From: Asticcacaulis sp.
GTDB lineage: Bacteria; Pseudomonadota; Alphaproteobacteria; Caulobacterales; Caulobacteraceae
Assembly (NCBI GenBank): GCA_024707255.1
Contig: JANQAC010000002.1
Coordinates: 552,001 to 616,000 of the forward strand
Length of the DNA stretch: 64,000 bases
Reading direction: 5' to 3'
A program made the translations under genes and the position numbers. The notes beneath the pieces were generated by a model. The model was not told the DNA's origin. It searched no databases and was given only the letters and a program-made list of their open reading frames with translations. Below, in pieces: positions 44,555 to 52,840 of this stretch; position 1 is the stretch's first letter, and each line of letters opens with the position of its first letter.

Positions 44555-45319
44555 ATGAAGCGTCGTGTGCAATCGATCGTGGTCCTGGCGCTGGCCGTCG
44601 CCCAGATTGCGACCGCGCGCCTGATGGTGGCTCTCGGTATCGGTGAGCCGGTCGAGGTGCAGTCGGCTCTGGTCCGTCATCCGCTCGTGCCCTACAAGAC
44701 GGCCTTTGTCATCTGGGGCCTGATCTATGCCTATGCCCTGGTGGCTGCCATCTGGCAGGTGATGCCGCGCCAGAAGGAAAGCGCGGCGCTGGAAACGGTG
44801 GACTGGAATTTCATTGTCGTCTGGCTGGTCAATTCGTTGTGGCAGCTCTGGGTGCCGCTGATCGGCCTGGAATGGATCAGTTTCTGCCTGATCGCCGTGG
44901 CGGTCTTTGCCGGATTGAATGGCCTGCTGAAACTGCGCAACGAACTGAAACTGTCGCGGAAGGAGAAGTTGCTGGTGGCCGGACCGCTGGCCCTGGTGAC
45001 CGGCTGGCTCACCGCCGGCTGTGTCGTCAACTTCACCTCCGCCATGATCTGGACCGGCTTTGGCCTCGATGCCGGCAATGCCGCCGTTTCAGCCGTCTTC
45101 CTGATCGCCCTGATCGCTTTCGGCGGCTGGATGGTCTACCGCACCGGCAACAGCCTCTATGCGGCGGGGCTGGCGTGGGCGCTGTTCTGGGTATTGATCG
45201 CCAATCAGAGCCGCGACCACGAACCGGCCATGGTCGTCATCGCCGCCATTGGCCTGGCTCTGGTGGCGGGAATACGGCTCTATCTGCTGTGGCGCAAGCC
45301 GCAGGCTTTGGCGGCCTGA
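44555..45319 (+). CDS. TspO/MBR-like multi-spanning membrane protein
   Basis: This 254-residue inner-membrane protein has about seven hydrophobic segments and Trp-rich helices (FVIWGLIYAYALVAAIWQV; VVWLVNSLWQLWVPLIGLEW) like the TspO/MBR fold, but it is longer than typical bacterial TspO (about 160). A basic loop (LRNELKLSRKEKL) lies mid-protein. Function unknown. A GNAT gene starts 2 bases after its stop, so they are co-transcribed. Confidence 0.62.
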   Translation: MKRRVQSIVVLALAVAQIATARLMVALGIGEPVEVQSALVRHPLVPYKTAFVIWGLIYAYALVAAIWQVMPRQKESAALETVDWNFIVVWLVNSLWQLWVPLIGLEWISFCLIAVAVFAGLNGLLKLRNELKLSRKEKLLVAGPLALVTGWLTAGCVVNFTSAMIWTGFGLDAGNAAVSAVFLIALIAFGGWMVYRTGNSLYAAGLAWALFWVLIANQSRDHEPAMVVIAAIGLALVAGIRLYLLWRKPQALAA

Positions 45320-45321
45320 CC

Positions 45322-45759
45322 ATGCAGGTTTTGCCGGCGACGATCGAAGACAAGGCGGAATGGCTGCCGCTGTGGCGCGCCTATCTCGATTTCTACAAGC
45401 ACGCGCTTGATGACGAGATTACTGACCTGACCTTCGCGCGGGCGCTGGAAGAAGGGGAAGCTCTGAACCTGCTTGTGGCCAAAAGCGAGGGCCGGATCAT
45501 CGGGTTCGCTACCTATGTGCTGCACCGGTCAAGCTGGGCGCGCGACTGGTATTGCTATCTCGAAGACCTGTTCGTGGCGGCAGACCAGCGCGGCAGGGGC
45601 GTGGCACGGGCCCTGATCGCCGCCGTGGCCGAAGCCGGAAAGGCGAAAGGCGCCGAACGGCTTTACTGGGTCACGGATGAAGCCAATAAAACCGCCCAGG
45701 CGCTGTATGAAAAGCTGGCAACGAAAACCGATTTCATCCAGTTCCGCCACGATTTGTAA
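45322..45759 (+). CDS. GNAT family N-acetyltransferase
   Basis: This 145-residue protein shows motif A in CYLEDLFVAADQRGRGVARA and motif B in RLYWVTDEANKTAQALYEKL, ending FIQFRHDL, as in the GNAT group annotated as YhfO/PA4866-like or spermidine-type acetyltransferases. It is coupled to the TspO-like gene upstream. It ends one base from the convergent hydrolase gene. Substrate unknown. Confidence 0.85.
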   Translation: MQVLPATIEDKAEWLPLWRAYLDFYKHALDDEITDLTFARALEEGEALNLLVAKSEGRIIGFATYVLHRSSWARDWYCYLEDLFVAADQRGRGVARALIAAVAEAGKAKGAERLYWVTDEANKTAQALYEKLATKTDFIQFRHDL

Positions 45760-46692
45760 TCACTTCAGGGCCGCTTCGAGCGTCGACTGGAACGCCGCCG
45801 GCTGATCGAGCATGATGAAGTGCCGGCTGTCGTCGATGCGTGTGAAGGTCATGTTCGGCTTGCTGGCGTAATTGCTTTTGTAGGTCGCTTCGGTGGCGGT
45901 GGCATCCTCGCTGGTGGCGACCGGATAGATCAGCGTGGTCGGCGTGGCGATGGCCGCCAGATCCGGGCGCAGGTCGATGGTCAGATCCTCAAAGAAACTT
46001 TGCGCCAGGACGCGGCGGTCCGAGGTCATTGACCAGTCGAGCAGTTTTGCCTGATCGGTCGGATCGGTTACCAGCCGGGCCGTGCCTGCGGCCTGCTGCG
46101 CCCTGAAGGCATCGGCGGGCGCGGCGATCATACCGTCTCGCAGGGCGGCGGCTTGTGGCCTGACCATCTCGACCGTGGCGGCTGGGTTGAAGATCACCCC
46201 AACATAGGGCAGGACGTCGACGATAATCAGCTTGCCGGTATCCTCCGGATGGGCCTTCGCCAGCATCAGGGCCATCAGGCCGCCGAGCGAATGGCCGACC
46301 ACGACCGGCTTTTGCAGGTGATTGAGCTTGATATAGCCATCGATGGCTTCAACCGACGGCGCGAGAATATCGCCTTCGGCATTGGCGCCGGCCGGTTCAC
46401 CGGCGAAACCGGCCAGAGTGAGCACATGCAGGCGATAATGGCCTTCCAGATGCCCCACTGTATCGTCCCAGACTGCGCCGGAAGAGGCGAGACCGGGGAT
46501 CAGGATGACGTCCGAGCCGTCGCCACTGACTGTCACCGAAAAGCGAGCAGTGGCGGCATCGGGAAATGGCGTGGCGGCTTTGGAATGACCGGCGGTTATT
46601 GCGGCGACGATGCCAATGATAATGGCGATGAGTGCCGCGGGGCGGTTGAAAATGCCGCTCCTGCGGCGATCGGGGCAGTTGAAGCCGGACAT
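45760..46692 (-). CDS. Alpha/beta hydrolase, membrane-anchored or secreted
   Basis: This 310-residue protein (ATG 46692 after GAGG) has an N-terminal helix (PAALIAIIIGIVAAITAG) after a basic DRRRSG stretch, acting as signal or anchor. The hydrolase fold has VILIPGLASSGAVWDD (oxyanion hole), VVGHSLGGLMALML (nucleophile Ser), an acid near LIYPVATSEDA and the His in DDSRHFIMLDQP. The substrate is unknown. It follows a small membrane gene by 4 bases and probably belongs to the XRE-headed operon. Confidence 0.84.
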   Translation of the reverse strand: MSGFNCPDRRRSGIFNRPAALIAIIIGIVAAITAGHSKAATPFPDAATARFSVTVSGDGSDVILIPGLASSGAVWDDTVGHLEGHYRLHVLTLAGFAGEPAGANAEGDILAPSVEAIDGYIKLNHLQKPVVVGHSLGGLMALMLAKAHPEDTGKLIIVDVLPYVGVIFNPAATVEMVRPQAAALRDGMIAAPADAFRAQQAAGTARLVTDPTDQAKLLDWSMTSDRRVLAQSFFEDLTIDLRPDLAAIATPTTLIYPVATSEDATATEATYKSNYASKPNMTFTRIDDSRHFIMLDQPAAFQSTLEAALK

Positions 46693-46696
46693 GGAA

Positions 46697-46882
46697 TTAC
46701 CTCGTAAGGGCGTTGAAGAGGGTGGTGAATAAAGAAATGAAGAATTGAGCCAGGTGGTGCCCCGGTTCGAGCAGGAGGACGGCGTAGATGCCCGTGCCGA
46801 AGATGACGGTGGCGAGTTGGATGCGGTACAGGTTGCGGGCAAGGGGGGAGCGTGTACGCTCCGAAGGGATGCGCAGTGACAT
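46697..46882 (-). CDS. Small membrane protein, 61 residues
   Basis: The protein has a basic N-terminus (LRIPSERTRSPLARNLY) and one or two hydrophobic stretches (LATVIFGTGIYAVLLLEPG; LAQFFISLFTTLFN). It lies between the XRE regulator (23 bases away) and the hydrolase (4 bases), all in the same direction. This supports it being a real gene. No family recognised. Confidence 0.6.
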   Translation of the reverse strand: MSLRIPSERTRSPLARNLYRIQLATVIFGTGIYAVLLLEPGHHLAQFFISLFTTLFNALTR

Positions 46883-46905
46883 GGGTTTTGCCTTTTAAAG
46901 TGGGG

Positions 46906-47103
46906 TTAGCGGTAGGGGTTCTGGAAGATCGCCTCGACGGGCAGGTCGAACACGGCGGAAATCTTGTAGGCGAGATCGAGCGACGGCGAGTGCTTGTCGG
47001 TTTCCAGGGCGATGACCGCCTGGCGCGAGACGCCGAGTTGGGTGGCGAGATCGGCCTGGGTCAGGCCCTTCTCGGTACGCAGTTCACGCAGGTTTTGTTT
47101 CAT
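46906..47103 (-). CDS. XRE-family helix-turn-helix regulator (65 residues)
   Basis: The protein is little more than one Cro/C1-type domain: LRELRTEKGLTQADLATQLG, VSRQAVIALETDKHSPSLDL and AYKISAVFDLPVEAIF. Its start overlaps the stop of the membrane gene by 4 bases (ATGA), a pairing found in many bacteria where such mini-regulators accompany a small membrane protein. It probably binds the TGTAAGG-N4-CCTTACA sites at 47526-47599 to control its own operon. Confidence 0.88.
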   Translation of the reverse strand: MKQNLRELRTEKGLTQADLATQLGVSRQAVIALETDKHSPSLDLAYKISAVFDLPVEAIFQNPYR

Positions 47104-47489
47104 GAGGCTTTCCTCAGGATGAGGCTGGTGGCACCGAACAGCCCCCAGAACAGCGGATAGACGAGATAAAGCGAGAAGTGGTGCGCGCCGGCATTGTTTT
47201 CGAGAAAACCCCAGGCGGTGCAGATAAACAGGGTCAGACCGGTGGCGATGATGAAGCGCCTGACGAGCACCGCCCGCAGGTATTCATCCACCCGTTCGAT
47301 ATAGGCCAGGAAGGCCAGGATGGTGCCCCCAATGGGCAGGGCGGGCAGGACAGCCAAAGCATAAAGCAGCGCGCCGGTCGGCGCCTGGGATTGTATCAGG
47401 GTGATCGAGCCAAACAGGGCGGCGGCATAGAGCACCATCCAGACGGCCATGCCGGTGGAGTAGCGGGCGGCGGGAGATTTCAGGTTCAT
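47100..47489 (-). CDS. Four-helix membrane protein of an XRE-paired module
   Basis: This 129-residue protein has four predicted membrane helices (VWMVLYAAALFGSITLI; ALAVLPALPIGGTILAFLAY; RFIIATGLTLFICTAWGFL; LYLVYPLFWGLFGATSLIL) with a conserved-looking IERVDEYLRAVLVRR cytoplasmic loop. Proteins of this size and topology commonly precede small XRE regulators. Function unknown. It is the first gene of the leftward operon. Confidence 0.75.
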   Translation of the reverse strand: MNLKSPAARYSTGMAVWMVLYAAALFGSITLIQSQAPTGALLYALAVLPALPIGGTILAFLAYIERVDEYLRAVLVRRFIIATGLTLFICTAWGFLENNAGAHHFSLYLVYPLFWGLFGATSLILRKAS

Positions 47490-47525
47490 GGGTCAGGTTC
47501 CAGATAGAGTAAGTGACATCACCGG

Positions 47526-47599
47526 TGTAAGGCTGACCTTACATCATGCGAATGTAATGTCAACCTGACATCGTGAAAAAATGTAAGGCTGGCCTTACA
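47526..47599. promoter_or_regulatory. Tandem operators for the XRE regulator
   Basis: Two 18-base inverted repeats flank this segment: TGTAAGGCTGACCTTACA (47526-47543) and TGTAAGGCTGGCCTTACA (47582-47599). A third inverted repeat, ATGTCA-ACC-TGACAT (47557-47571), lies between them. The sites sit between the leftward XRE operon and the rightward DUF5009 gene, so both may respond. Confidence 0.65.
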
Positions 47600-47704
47600 T
47601 TTTATTGGTGCCTTATTGGTCTCTATGTGGACGGAACCAGTTGGGGCTTGGCAGGGGCGGCAAGCTGTGAGACTGTATTGGGAAATAAAAAGCAGGGGGC
47701 GCAG

Positions 47705-48889
47705 GTGGCAGCCGAGATACTCAAGTTTGAAAAGCGGGAGCAGCCGAAGGTCGAGGCGCCAAAGGCGAAGCGCTTCGAGGCGCTGGATATCCTGCGCGGC
47801 CTGTTCATCATCGGCATGTTGCTGGCCAATAATGCCGGTGACTGGTCGCATATCTGGCCGCCGTTCGATCATGCCGAATGGCACGGCTTCACCATGACCG
47901 ACCTGGTGTTTCCCGGTTTCATGGTCTGCGTCGGGATTTCGATGACCCTGTCGATGAGCCGGCGGATCTGCGAGGGCGGTAAAGCGGAGATGGCGGTCCA
48001 TGTGGTGCGCCGGGCCGCCATCCTCATCGCCATCGGCCTGTTCCTCAACCTGCTGCCGCATTTTGATTTCGCCCACTGGCGCTATCCGGGCGTGCTGCAG
48101 CGAATCGGCCTGTGCTACGGACTCGCTTCCGGCCTGGTGCTGCTGCACAGCCATATCGAAGGCGGCAGGCTGGTGCTCCATGCCCGGCCGCTGGCCATCT
48201 GGGCCGCCGGGCTGGTCCTGGGTTATGCCGTCCTGCTGAAATTCGTGCCGGTGCCGGGCTATGGTCTCGGCGATTCCTTCGGACCGGAAGGGTCATGGCC
48301 GGCCTATATCGACCGCATCATTCCCGGCATCCAGCACATCTATCAGGGCGGCACCAATGAGGCGGGCCAGGTGGTCTATGATCCGGAGGGCCTGCTTTCC
48401 ACCTTCCCGGCGATCTTCAATATCCTGGCGGGGCTCCTGATCGGCCTGCTGATCCAGAAGCAGACGCCGGCGAAAGCTGTTGGCAGTGTGGCCCTGGCCG
48501 GGCTGATGCTGGTGATTGCCGGCCTGGCGATGGACAGCCAGATTCCGATCATCAAGAAGCTGTGGACCTCGTCCTTCGCGCTTTTGACCAGTGGCCTGGC
48601 CATGATGCTCCTGTCTGGCCTCATGCTGGTCATGGACCGGATGGGCCACACGAAATGGGCCATGCCGATCCGCGTCTTCGGCACCAATGCGATCCTGGCC
48701 TATGTCTTCGCCTGGCTGTTTTCGGTCTTTCTCGATGTCACCGGCCTGGCGGGGATAGCCACGCGCTGGATGCACAGCGTCATCGTCGACCCTTACGCCA
48801 TGTCCTTCCTGTTCGCGCTGGGCGTGCTCGTCATCTGCTGGCTGTTCGTCCTGCCTTTTTATCTGAAGAAGATTTTCCTGAAGATCTGA
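47705..48889 (+). CDS. DUF5009/heparan-alpha-glucosaminide N-acetyltransferase-like membrane protein (NagX type)
   Basis: This 394-residue protein has about ten membrane helices. The HGSNAT/DUF5009 signature regions are RFEALDILRGLFIIGMLLAN, FTMTDLVFPGFMVCVGISM, WRYPGVLQRIGLCYGLA and RVFGTNAILAYVFAWLFS. The family transfers acetyl groups across the membrane or onto sugars; in GlcNAc regulons it is called NagX. GTG 47705 is taken as start because upstream codons read through the operator region without a ribosome site. It may acetylate glucosamine to GlcNAc for the locus at the window's left end. Confidence 0.83.
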   Translation: MAAEILKFEKREQPKVEAPKAKRFEALDILRGLFIIGMLLANNAGDWSHIWPPFDHAEWHGFTMTDLVFPGFMVCVGISMTLSMSRRICEGGKAEMAVHVVRRAAILIAIGLFLNLLPHFDFAHWRYPGVLQRIGLCYGLASGLVLLHSHIEGGRLVLHARPLAIWAAGLVLGYAVLLKFVPVPGYGLGDSFGPEGSWPAYIDRIIPGIQHIYQGGTNEAGQVVYDPEGLLSTFPAIFNILAGLLIGLLIQKQTPAKAVGSVALAGLMLVIAGLAMDSQIPIIKKLWTSSFALLTSGLAMMLLSGLMLVMDRMGHTKWAMPIRVFGTNAILAYVFAWLFSVFLDVTGLAGIATRWMHSVIVDPYAMSFLFALGVLVICWLFVLPFYLKKIFLKI

Positions 48890-48913
48890 GGCGCCGACCC
48901 GGCAGGTTCGGTC

Positions 48914-48958
48914 TTGTCGGGTTTTCCATTTTCGATTATAGTACTGACCGGTCAGTAC
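48914..48958 (+). promoter_or_regulatory. Promoter and TetR operator of the efflux operon
   Basis: TTGTCG (48914-48919) and TATAGT (48937-48942), with a 17-base spacer, form a good sigma70-like promoter. The perfect 18-base palindrome GTACTGACCGGTCAGTAC (48941-48958) overlaps the -10 end and start site, so repressor binding would block initiation. Confidence 0.75.
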
Positions 48959-48974
48959 CATAAATAAGCCGCCA

Positions 48975-49598
48975 ATGGAAAAAACCGTCAGACGCAGGGC
49001 CGCGCCGGAAGTGCGCCAGGCCGATATTCTCGATGCAGCGCTGGAGGAGTTTGCCCGGCACGGCTTCGAGGGTGCGCGTATGGAAGACGTGGCGCGGACG
49101 GCCAGGGTGAGCAAGGGGACGGTCTATCTCTATTACCCGACCAAGCAGGCCCTGTTTGAGGCGCTGGTGATGCGCGATATTGCCCCGCGCGTCGAATTGG
49201 CTTCCACCTTTCTCAAGGGCTATGGCGGCCCGCTGGAGCCCGCCCTGATGCGGATGGTCGAAATGGCGGCTATGGCGATCGAGGCGGGGCGGCTGCCGGT
49301 ATACCCCAAGCTTCTTATCGCTGAAGCCGGGCGCTTCCCGGAACTGGCCGCTTTTTACCGCCGCGAGGTGGTGCAGAAGATGCTGGCAGCACTCACCAGC
49401 CTGTTCCAGAGGGCGCTCGATCGCGGCGAAATATCCGGCATCGAGGCCGGCATGGCCGCGCATCTGGTCATCGCGCCGGTGCTGAAATCCGCGCTGTGGG
49501 CGCTGGTCTTTGCCGATGGCGAGGAGACGCCGTTTCCGCCCCTGCCTTACCTGCAAACCCATGTGCGTGTCTTTTTGAAAGGTCTCGGTCATGCGTAA
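48975..49598 (+). CDS. TetR-family repressor of the ABC exporter
   Basis: This 207-residue regulator has an N-terminal TetR domain (ILDAALEEFARHGFEGARME, VARTARVSKGTVYLYYPTKQ, residues about 18-63) and a C-terminal ligand domain like that of CmeR/YbiH-type regulators. The palindrome at 48941-48958, 16 bases upstream, is its probable operator. The next gene starts 8 bases before its end, so regulator and exporter form one operon. Confidence 0.9.
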   Translation: MEKTVRRRAAPEVRQADILDAALEEFARHGFEGARMEDVARTARVSKGTVYLYYPTKQALFEALVMRDIAPRVELASTFLKGYGGPLEPALMRMVEMAAMAIEAGRLPVYPKLLIAEAGRFPELAAFYRREVVQKMLAALTSLFQRALDRGEISGIEAGMAAHLVIAPVLKSALWALVFADGEETPFPPLPYLQTHVRVFLKGLGHA

Positions 49599-50523
49599 TC
49601 TTTTGCTTTTGAGCACCTGCTTTGTGCTGGCTGGTTGCCAGTCGAAACCGGCGGACAGCTACAGCGGCTATGTCGAGAGCCAGACCGTCAGTATCAATGC
49701 GCCGCAGTCGGGCTGGCTGGCGGCTGTCAATGTTGATCGTGGCGATGCGGTGATGGATGGCGAGGCTCTGTTCCGGCTCGATGCCACGCAGGCCGAACAC
49801 GCCCTGAGCGGCGCAGAAAGCCGGGCGCAGGCGGCGCAGGCACAGGCGGCTGACCTGGCCAAGGGTGCGCGCGAGGCCGATATCGCGCCACTTTTAGCGC
49901 AGCGTATCCAGGCGCAAAGTCAGCTTGATCTCTCACGCGCTAATGAGGCGCGCTATGCTCAACTTGAGCCGAAGGGCTTTGTCTCGGCGGCGCAGATGGA
50001 TAGCTTGCGGGCCGCGACCAAATCGGCCCAGGCGCAATTGGTCAATATTGATAAACTGATCGCCGAGAAGCGCCTGGCCTCCCGCGAGGACCAGCAAAAG
50101 GCGGCCCAAGCCCAAGCGGCGGCCGCCAGCGCCGATGTCGCCGGGGCGCAATATACGGTCGATGATCGTGACGTGAAGGCGCGCCTGACCGGACTGGTGG
50201 ATGAGCGCCTGCGTGAGCCCGGCGAGTTCGTGGCGGCGGGCGCGGCGGTGCTGACGGTGCGGCCGAAAGGGCGTGAGTTTGTGCGGTTCTATGTGCCGCA
50301 GGCTGACCTCAGCAAGTTCAAGGTGGGGGCGGTGGTGCATATCGGCTGCGATGGCTGCACCGCGCAGACGGCGAGGGTGCGGTTTATCTCGTCGGAGGCC
50401 GAGTTTACGCCGCCGGTGATCTATAGCGTCAAGGAGCGGCAAAAGCTGATGTTCCTGGTCGAGGCAACGCCTTCAAGGCCCGAAGCGTTACACGCGGGAC
50501 AGCCTGTGGATGTCAAGCTGTGA
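49591..50523 (+). CDS. HlyD/YbhG-like periplasmic adaptor, lipoprotein
   Basis: This 310-residue membrane-fusion protein has a lipobox (LLLSTCFVLAGCQSKP), a biotinyl-lipoyl half motif (VESQTVSINAPQSGWLAAVN and VDRGDAVMDGEALFRLD), a long Ala/Gln-rich coiled-coil hairpin (about 70-185) and a beta-barrel region (TGLVDERLREPGEFVAAGAA). It links an inner-membrane ABC pump to an outer-membrane channel that is not encoded here. Confidence 0.88.
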   Translation: MRNLLLLSTCFVLAGCQSKPADSYSGYVESQTVSINAPQSGWLAAVNVDRGDAVMDGEALFRLDATQAEHALSGAESRAQAAQAQAADLAKGAREADIAPLLAQRIQAQSQLDLSRANEARYAQLEPKGFVSAAQMDSLRAATKSAQAQLVNIDKLIAEKRLASREDQQKAAQAQAAAASADVAGAQYTVDDRDVKARLTGLVDERLREPGEFVAAGAAVLTVRPKGREFVRFYVPQADLSKFKVGAVVHIGCDGCTAQTARVRFISSEAEFTPPVIYSVKERQKLMFLVEATPSRPEALHAGQPVDVKL

Positions 50524-50552
50524 GGGGAAGGGAAGCGCAAATTCTGATTTCG

Positions 50553-50680
50553 CCTCCCCCATTAATGGGGGAGGTGGCGCAGCGCGTGCGCCGTGACGGA
50601 AGGGGCAATTCCACCGACGAAGGCCCCTCCCACCATCGCAGGCGATGGTCCCCCCTCCCCATGAATGGGGCGGGCGAAGG
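50553..50680. repeat. REP-like palindromic intergenic element
   Basis: This GC-rich element lies between the adaptor and ATPase genes. Arms are CCTCCCCC (50553-50560) with GGGGGAGG (50567-50574), GGCGCA (50576-50581) with TGCGCC (50587-50592), CCATCGC (50633-50639) with GCGATGG (50642-50648), and CCCCAT with ATGGGG (around 50657-50670). The two ends mirror each other, as in the small repeats scattered through Caulobacterales genomes. It could attenuate or stabilise the operon mRNA. Confidence 0.65.
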
Positions 50681-50694
50681 ACTGCGGGTTTCCC

Positions 50695-51633
50695 ATGCCT
50701 GACACACCCTCTGACCTCGCCATCAATGTCACCGGCCTGACCAAGTCCTTCGGCAAGCTCAAGGTTGTCAACAGTGTTGATATCCAGATGCCGCGCGGCC
50801 AGGTCTGGGGCTTTCTGGGGCCCAACGGCTCCGGCAAGACCACGACCATCCGTATGCTCTGCGGCCTGCTGAAACCCGATGCTGGCGAAGGCACCTGCCT
50901 CGGCTTCGATATCCTCAAGGAAAGCCGCGAGATCAAGAACCGCGTCGGCTACATGACGCAGAAGTTTTCCTACTGGGAAGACCTGTCGATCCGCGAAAAC
51001 CTGGAGTTCGTCGCCAATCTCTACGACCTGAAGAAAAAGAAACAGGTCGTTGATAAAACTCTGGAAACGCTTGGTTTAACTTCGCGCCAAAAGCAACTGG
51101 CCGGCACGCTGTCCGGTGGCTGGAAGCAGCGCCTGGCCCTGGCCGCCTGCACCTTGCACAATCCGAAAATGCTAATGCTCGATGAGCCGACCGCCGGCGT
51201 GGATCCGCAGGCGCGACGCGACTTCTGGGACCAGATTCACCGCTTGTCTTCCGAAGGCATGACCGTGCTGGTTTCGACCCACTATATGGATGAAGCCGAA
51301 CGCTGCGACCAGATCGCCTATATCGCCTACGGCAACCTGATGGCGCAGGGGCGGGTGGAAGACATTATCGACCAGTCGGGCCTTTACACCTTCGTGGCTG
51401 AAGGCGCGGGTGTACGCGACCTGATGGAACGGCTGCGCGGCCAGCCGGGCGCCGATCATGTTGCCTATTTCGGCAATGCCCTGCATGTCAGCGGCGGCGA
51501 TTTGGACGCGCTGAAACGTCTGGTCGCGGCGCATCAGGTGGCTGGTATCAAATGGCGCCAGGAACGGCCCAATCTGGAGGATGTCTTCATTCACCTGATG
51601 GGGCAAAGCAAAGACAATTCGGTGGGGGCCTGA
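50695..51633 (+). CDS. ABC transporter ATP-binding protein (YbhF/CcmA class)
   Basis: This 312-residue ATPase has Walker A GFLGPNGSGKTTTIRMLCGL, Q-loop MTQKFSYWEDLSIREN, signature LSGGWKQRLALAACTL, Walker B MLMLDEPTAGVDPQ and an H-loop in VLVSTHYMDEAERC. There is one nucleotide-binding domain, so it works as a homodimer. The stop is 1 base before the permease gene. With HlyD and the ABC-2 permease it forms an exporter of the YbhGFSR drug/toxin class. Confidence 0.93.
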   Translation: MPDTPSDLAINVTGLTKSFGKLKVVNSVDIQMPRGQVWGFLGPNGSGKTTTIRMLCGLLKPDAGEGTCLGFDILKESREIKNRVGYMTQKFSYWEDLSIRENLEFVANLYDLKKKKQVVDKTLETLGLTSRQKQLAGTLSGGWKQRLALAACTLHNPKMLMLDEPTAGVDPQARRDFWDQIHRLSSEGMTVLVSTHYMDEAERCDQIAYIAYGNLMAQGRVEDIIDQSGLYTFVAEGAGVRDLMERLRGQPGADHVAYFGNALHVSGGDLDALKRLVAAHQVAGIKWRQERPNLEDVFIHLMGQSKDNSVGA

Positions 51634-51634
51634 A

Positions 51635-52762
51635 ATGAGCGCATGGCGGCGCATCGGCGCCATACTGACCAAGGAATTCATCCAGATGCGGCGCGATCGG
51701 CTGACCTCGGCCATCATGGTCGTCATGCCGATCATGCAACTGATCCTGTTCGGCTTCGCCATCAATTCCGATCCGCGCCACCTGCCGACCCTGCTGTATC
51801 TGGAGGACCGTTCGGCCATTGTGCGCTCCCTTACGGCCGGGCTGCAAAACTCCAGCTATTTCGACATCCAGGGCGAGGTGCAGAGCGCCGAAGCGGGGAC
51901 AAAGGCGCTGCAATCGGGCGAAGCGGCCTTTGTGATTACCGTGCCCGCCGGCTTCACGCGCGACATGCTGCGCGGCGACCGGCCGCAATTGCTGATCGAG
52001 GCTGATGCGTCCGATCCTTCCGCGGCCAGCAATGCCGTGGGGATGATCCAGCAGATCACGCAATCGGCGCTGAAGCAGGATCTGAAGGGCGAATGGGCTT
52101 CGCTGGCGCAGGGGCCGCCGCCTATCGATATCGTCATCCACCGCATGTATAATCCGGAAGGCATATCGCAGTATAATATCGTGCCGGGTCTGCTCGGCGT
52201 CATCCTGACCATGACCATGGTGATGATCACCTCCATTGCCATGACGCGCGAAACCGAACGCGGCAATATGGAAAACCTGCTGGCCATGCCGGCGCGGCCG
52301 TGGGAGGTCATGGCCGGCAAGATCGTGCCCTATATCGGCGTCGGCATTGTACAAACGGCCATTGTCTTGCTGGCTTCGACCTTCGTGTTCGGCGTGCCCT
52401 TTCTTGGGTCGGTCTGGCTGCTGTCCCTGGGCGTGGGTCTTTTCATCATCGCCAACCTGGCCGTGGGCTTTACGTTTTCCACCGTGGCGCGCTCGCAGAT
52501 GCAGGCCATGCAGATGACCTTCTTCTTCTTCCTGCCGTCGATCATGCTGTCGGGCTTCATGTTTCCGTTCCGCGGGATGCCGGCTTGGGCGCAGGGGATC
52601 GGCCAGGTCTTCCCGCTGACCCACTTCCTGCGCGTGGTGCGCGGCGTGATGCTGAAGGGGTCGGACTTTGCCGCCATGTGGCCGAATATCTGGCCGATGC
52701 TGATCTTTATCGCCGTGGCGACGGCGGTGGCGATGGCAAGATATCGCTCCACACTGGACTGA
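51635..52762 (+). CDS. ABC-2 type permease (YbhS/YbhR-like)
   Basis: This 375-residue protein has the ABC-2 plan: one N-terminal helix (LTSAIMVVMPIMQLILFGFA), a large periplasmic domain (about 45-175), then five helices, including LLGVILTMTMVMITSIAMTR and FFFFLPSIMLSGFMFPFRGM. E. coli has two such permeases in this operon, but only one is seen here, so a homodimer is expected. It is last in the TetR operon; no terminator was evident. Confidence 0.9.
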   Translation: MSAWRRIGAILTKEFIQMRRDRLTSAIMVVMPIMQLILFGFAINSDPRHLPTLLYLEDRSAIVRSLTAGLQNSSYFDIQGEVQSAEAGTKALQSGEAAFVITVPAGFTRDMLRGDRPQLLIEADASDPSAASNAVGMIQQITQSALKQDLKGEWASLAQGPPPIDIVIHRMYNPEGISQYNIVPGLLGVILTMTMVMITSIAMTRETERGNMENLLAMPARPWEVMAGKIVPYIGVGIVQTAIVLLASTFVFGVPFLGSVWLLSLGVGLFIIANLAVGFTFSTVARSQMQAMQMTFFFFLPSIMLSGFMFPFRGMPAWAQGIGQVFPLTHFLRVVRGVMLKGSDFAAMWPNIWPMLIFIAVATAVAMARYRSTLD

Positions 52763-52783
52763 GACTTATCCACGGGCGGCGGC

Positions 52784-52818
52784 TTGACTCTTCCATTGCG
52801 TGAGAACAAAATAAGAAC
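52784..52818 (+). promoter_or_regulatory. Candidate SOS (LexA) box overlapping a promoter
   Basis: GAAC (52804-52807), 7 bases, GAAC (52815-52818) exactly matches the alphaproteobacterial LexA box GTTC-N7-GTTC read on the other strand. It overlaps the -10 region expected 17 bases after TTGACT (52784-52789), with CAAAAT at 52807-52812. The box lies 22 bases upstream of the zinc-ribbon gene. Confidence 0.55.
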
Positions 52819-52840
52819 ATTGGTGATCGGAGATATGCCC

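Noticed and set aside
50553..50680. CRISPR array or transposon end
   Set aside because: The hairpins are palindromes of different sequence, not evenly spaced direct repeats. No transposase or target-site duplication is visible.
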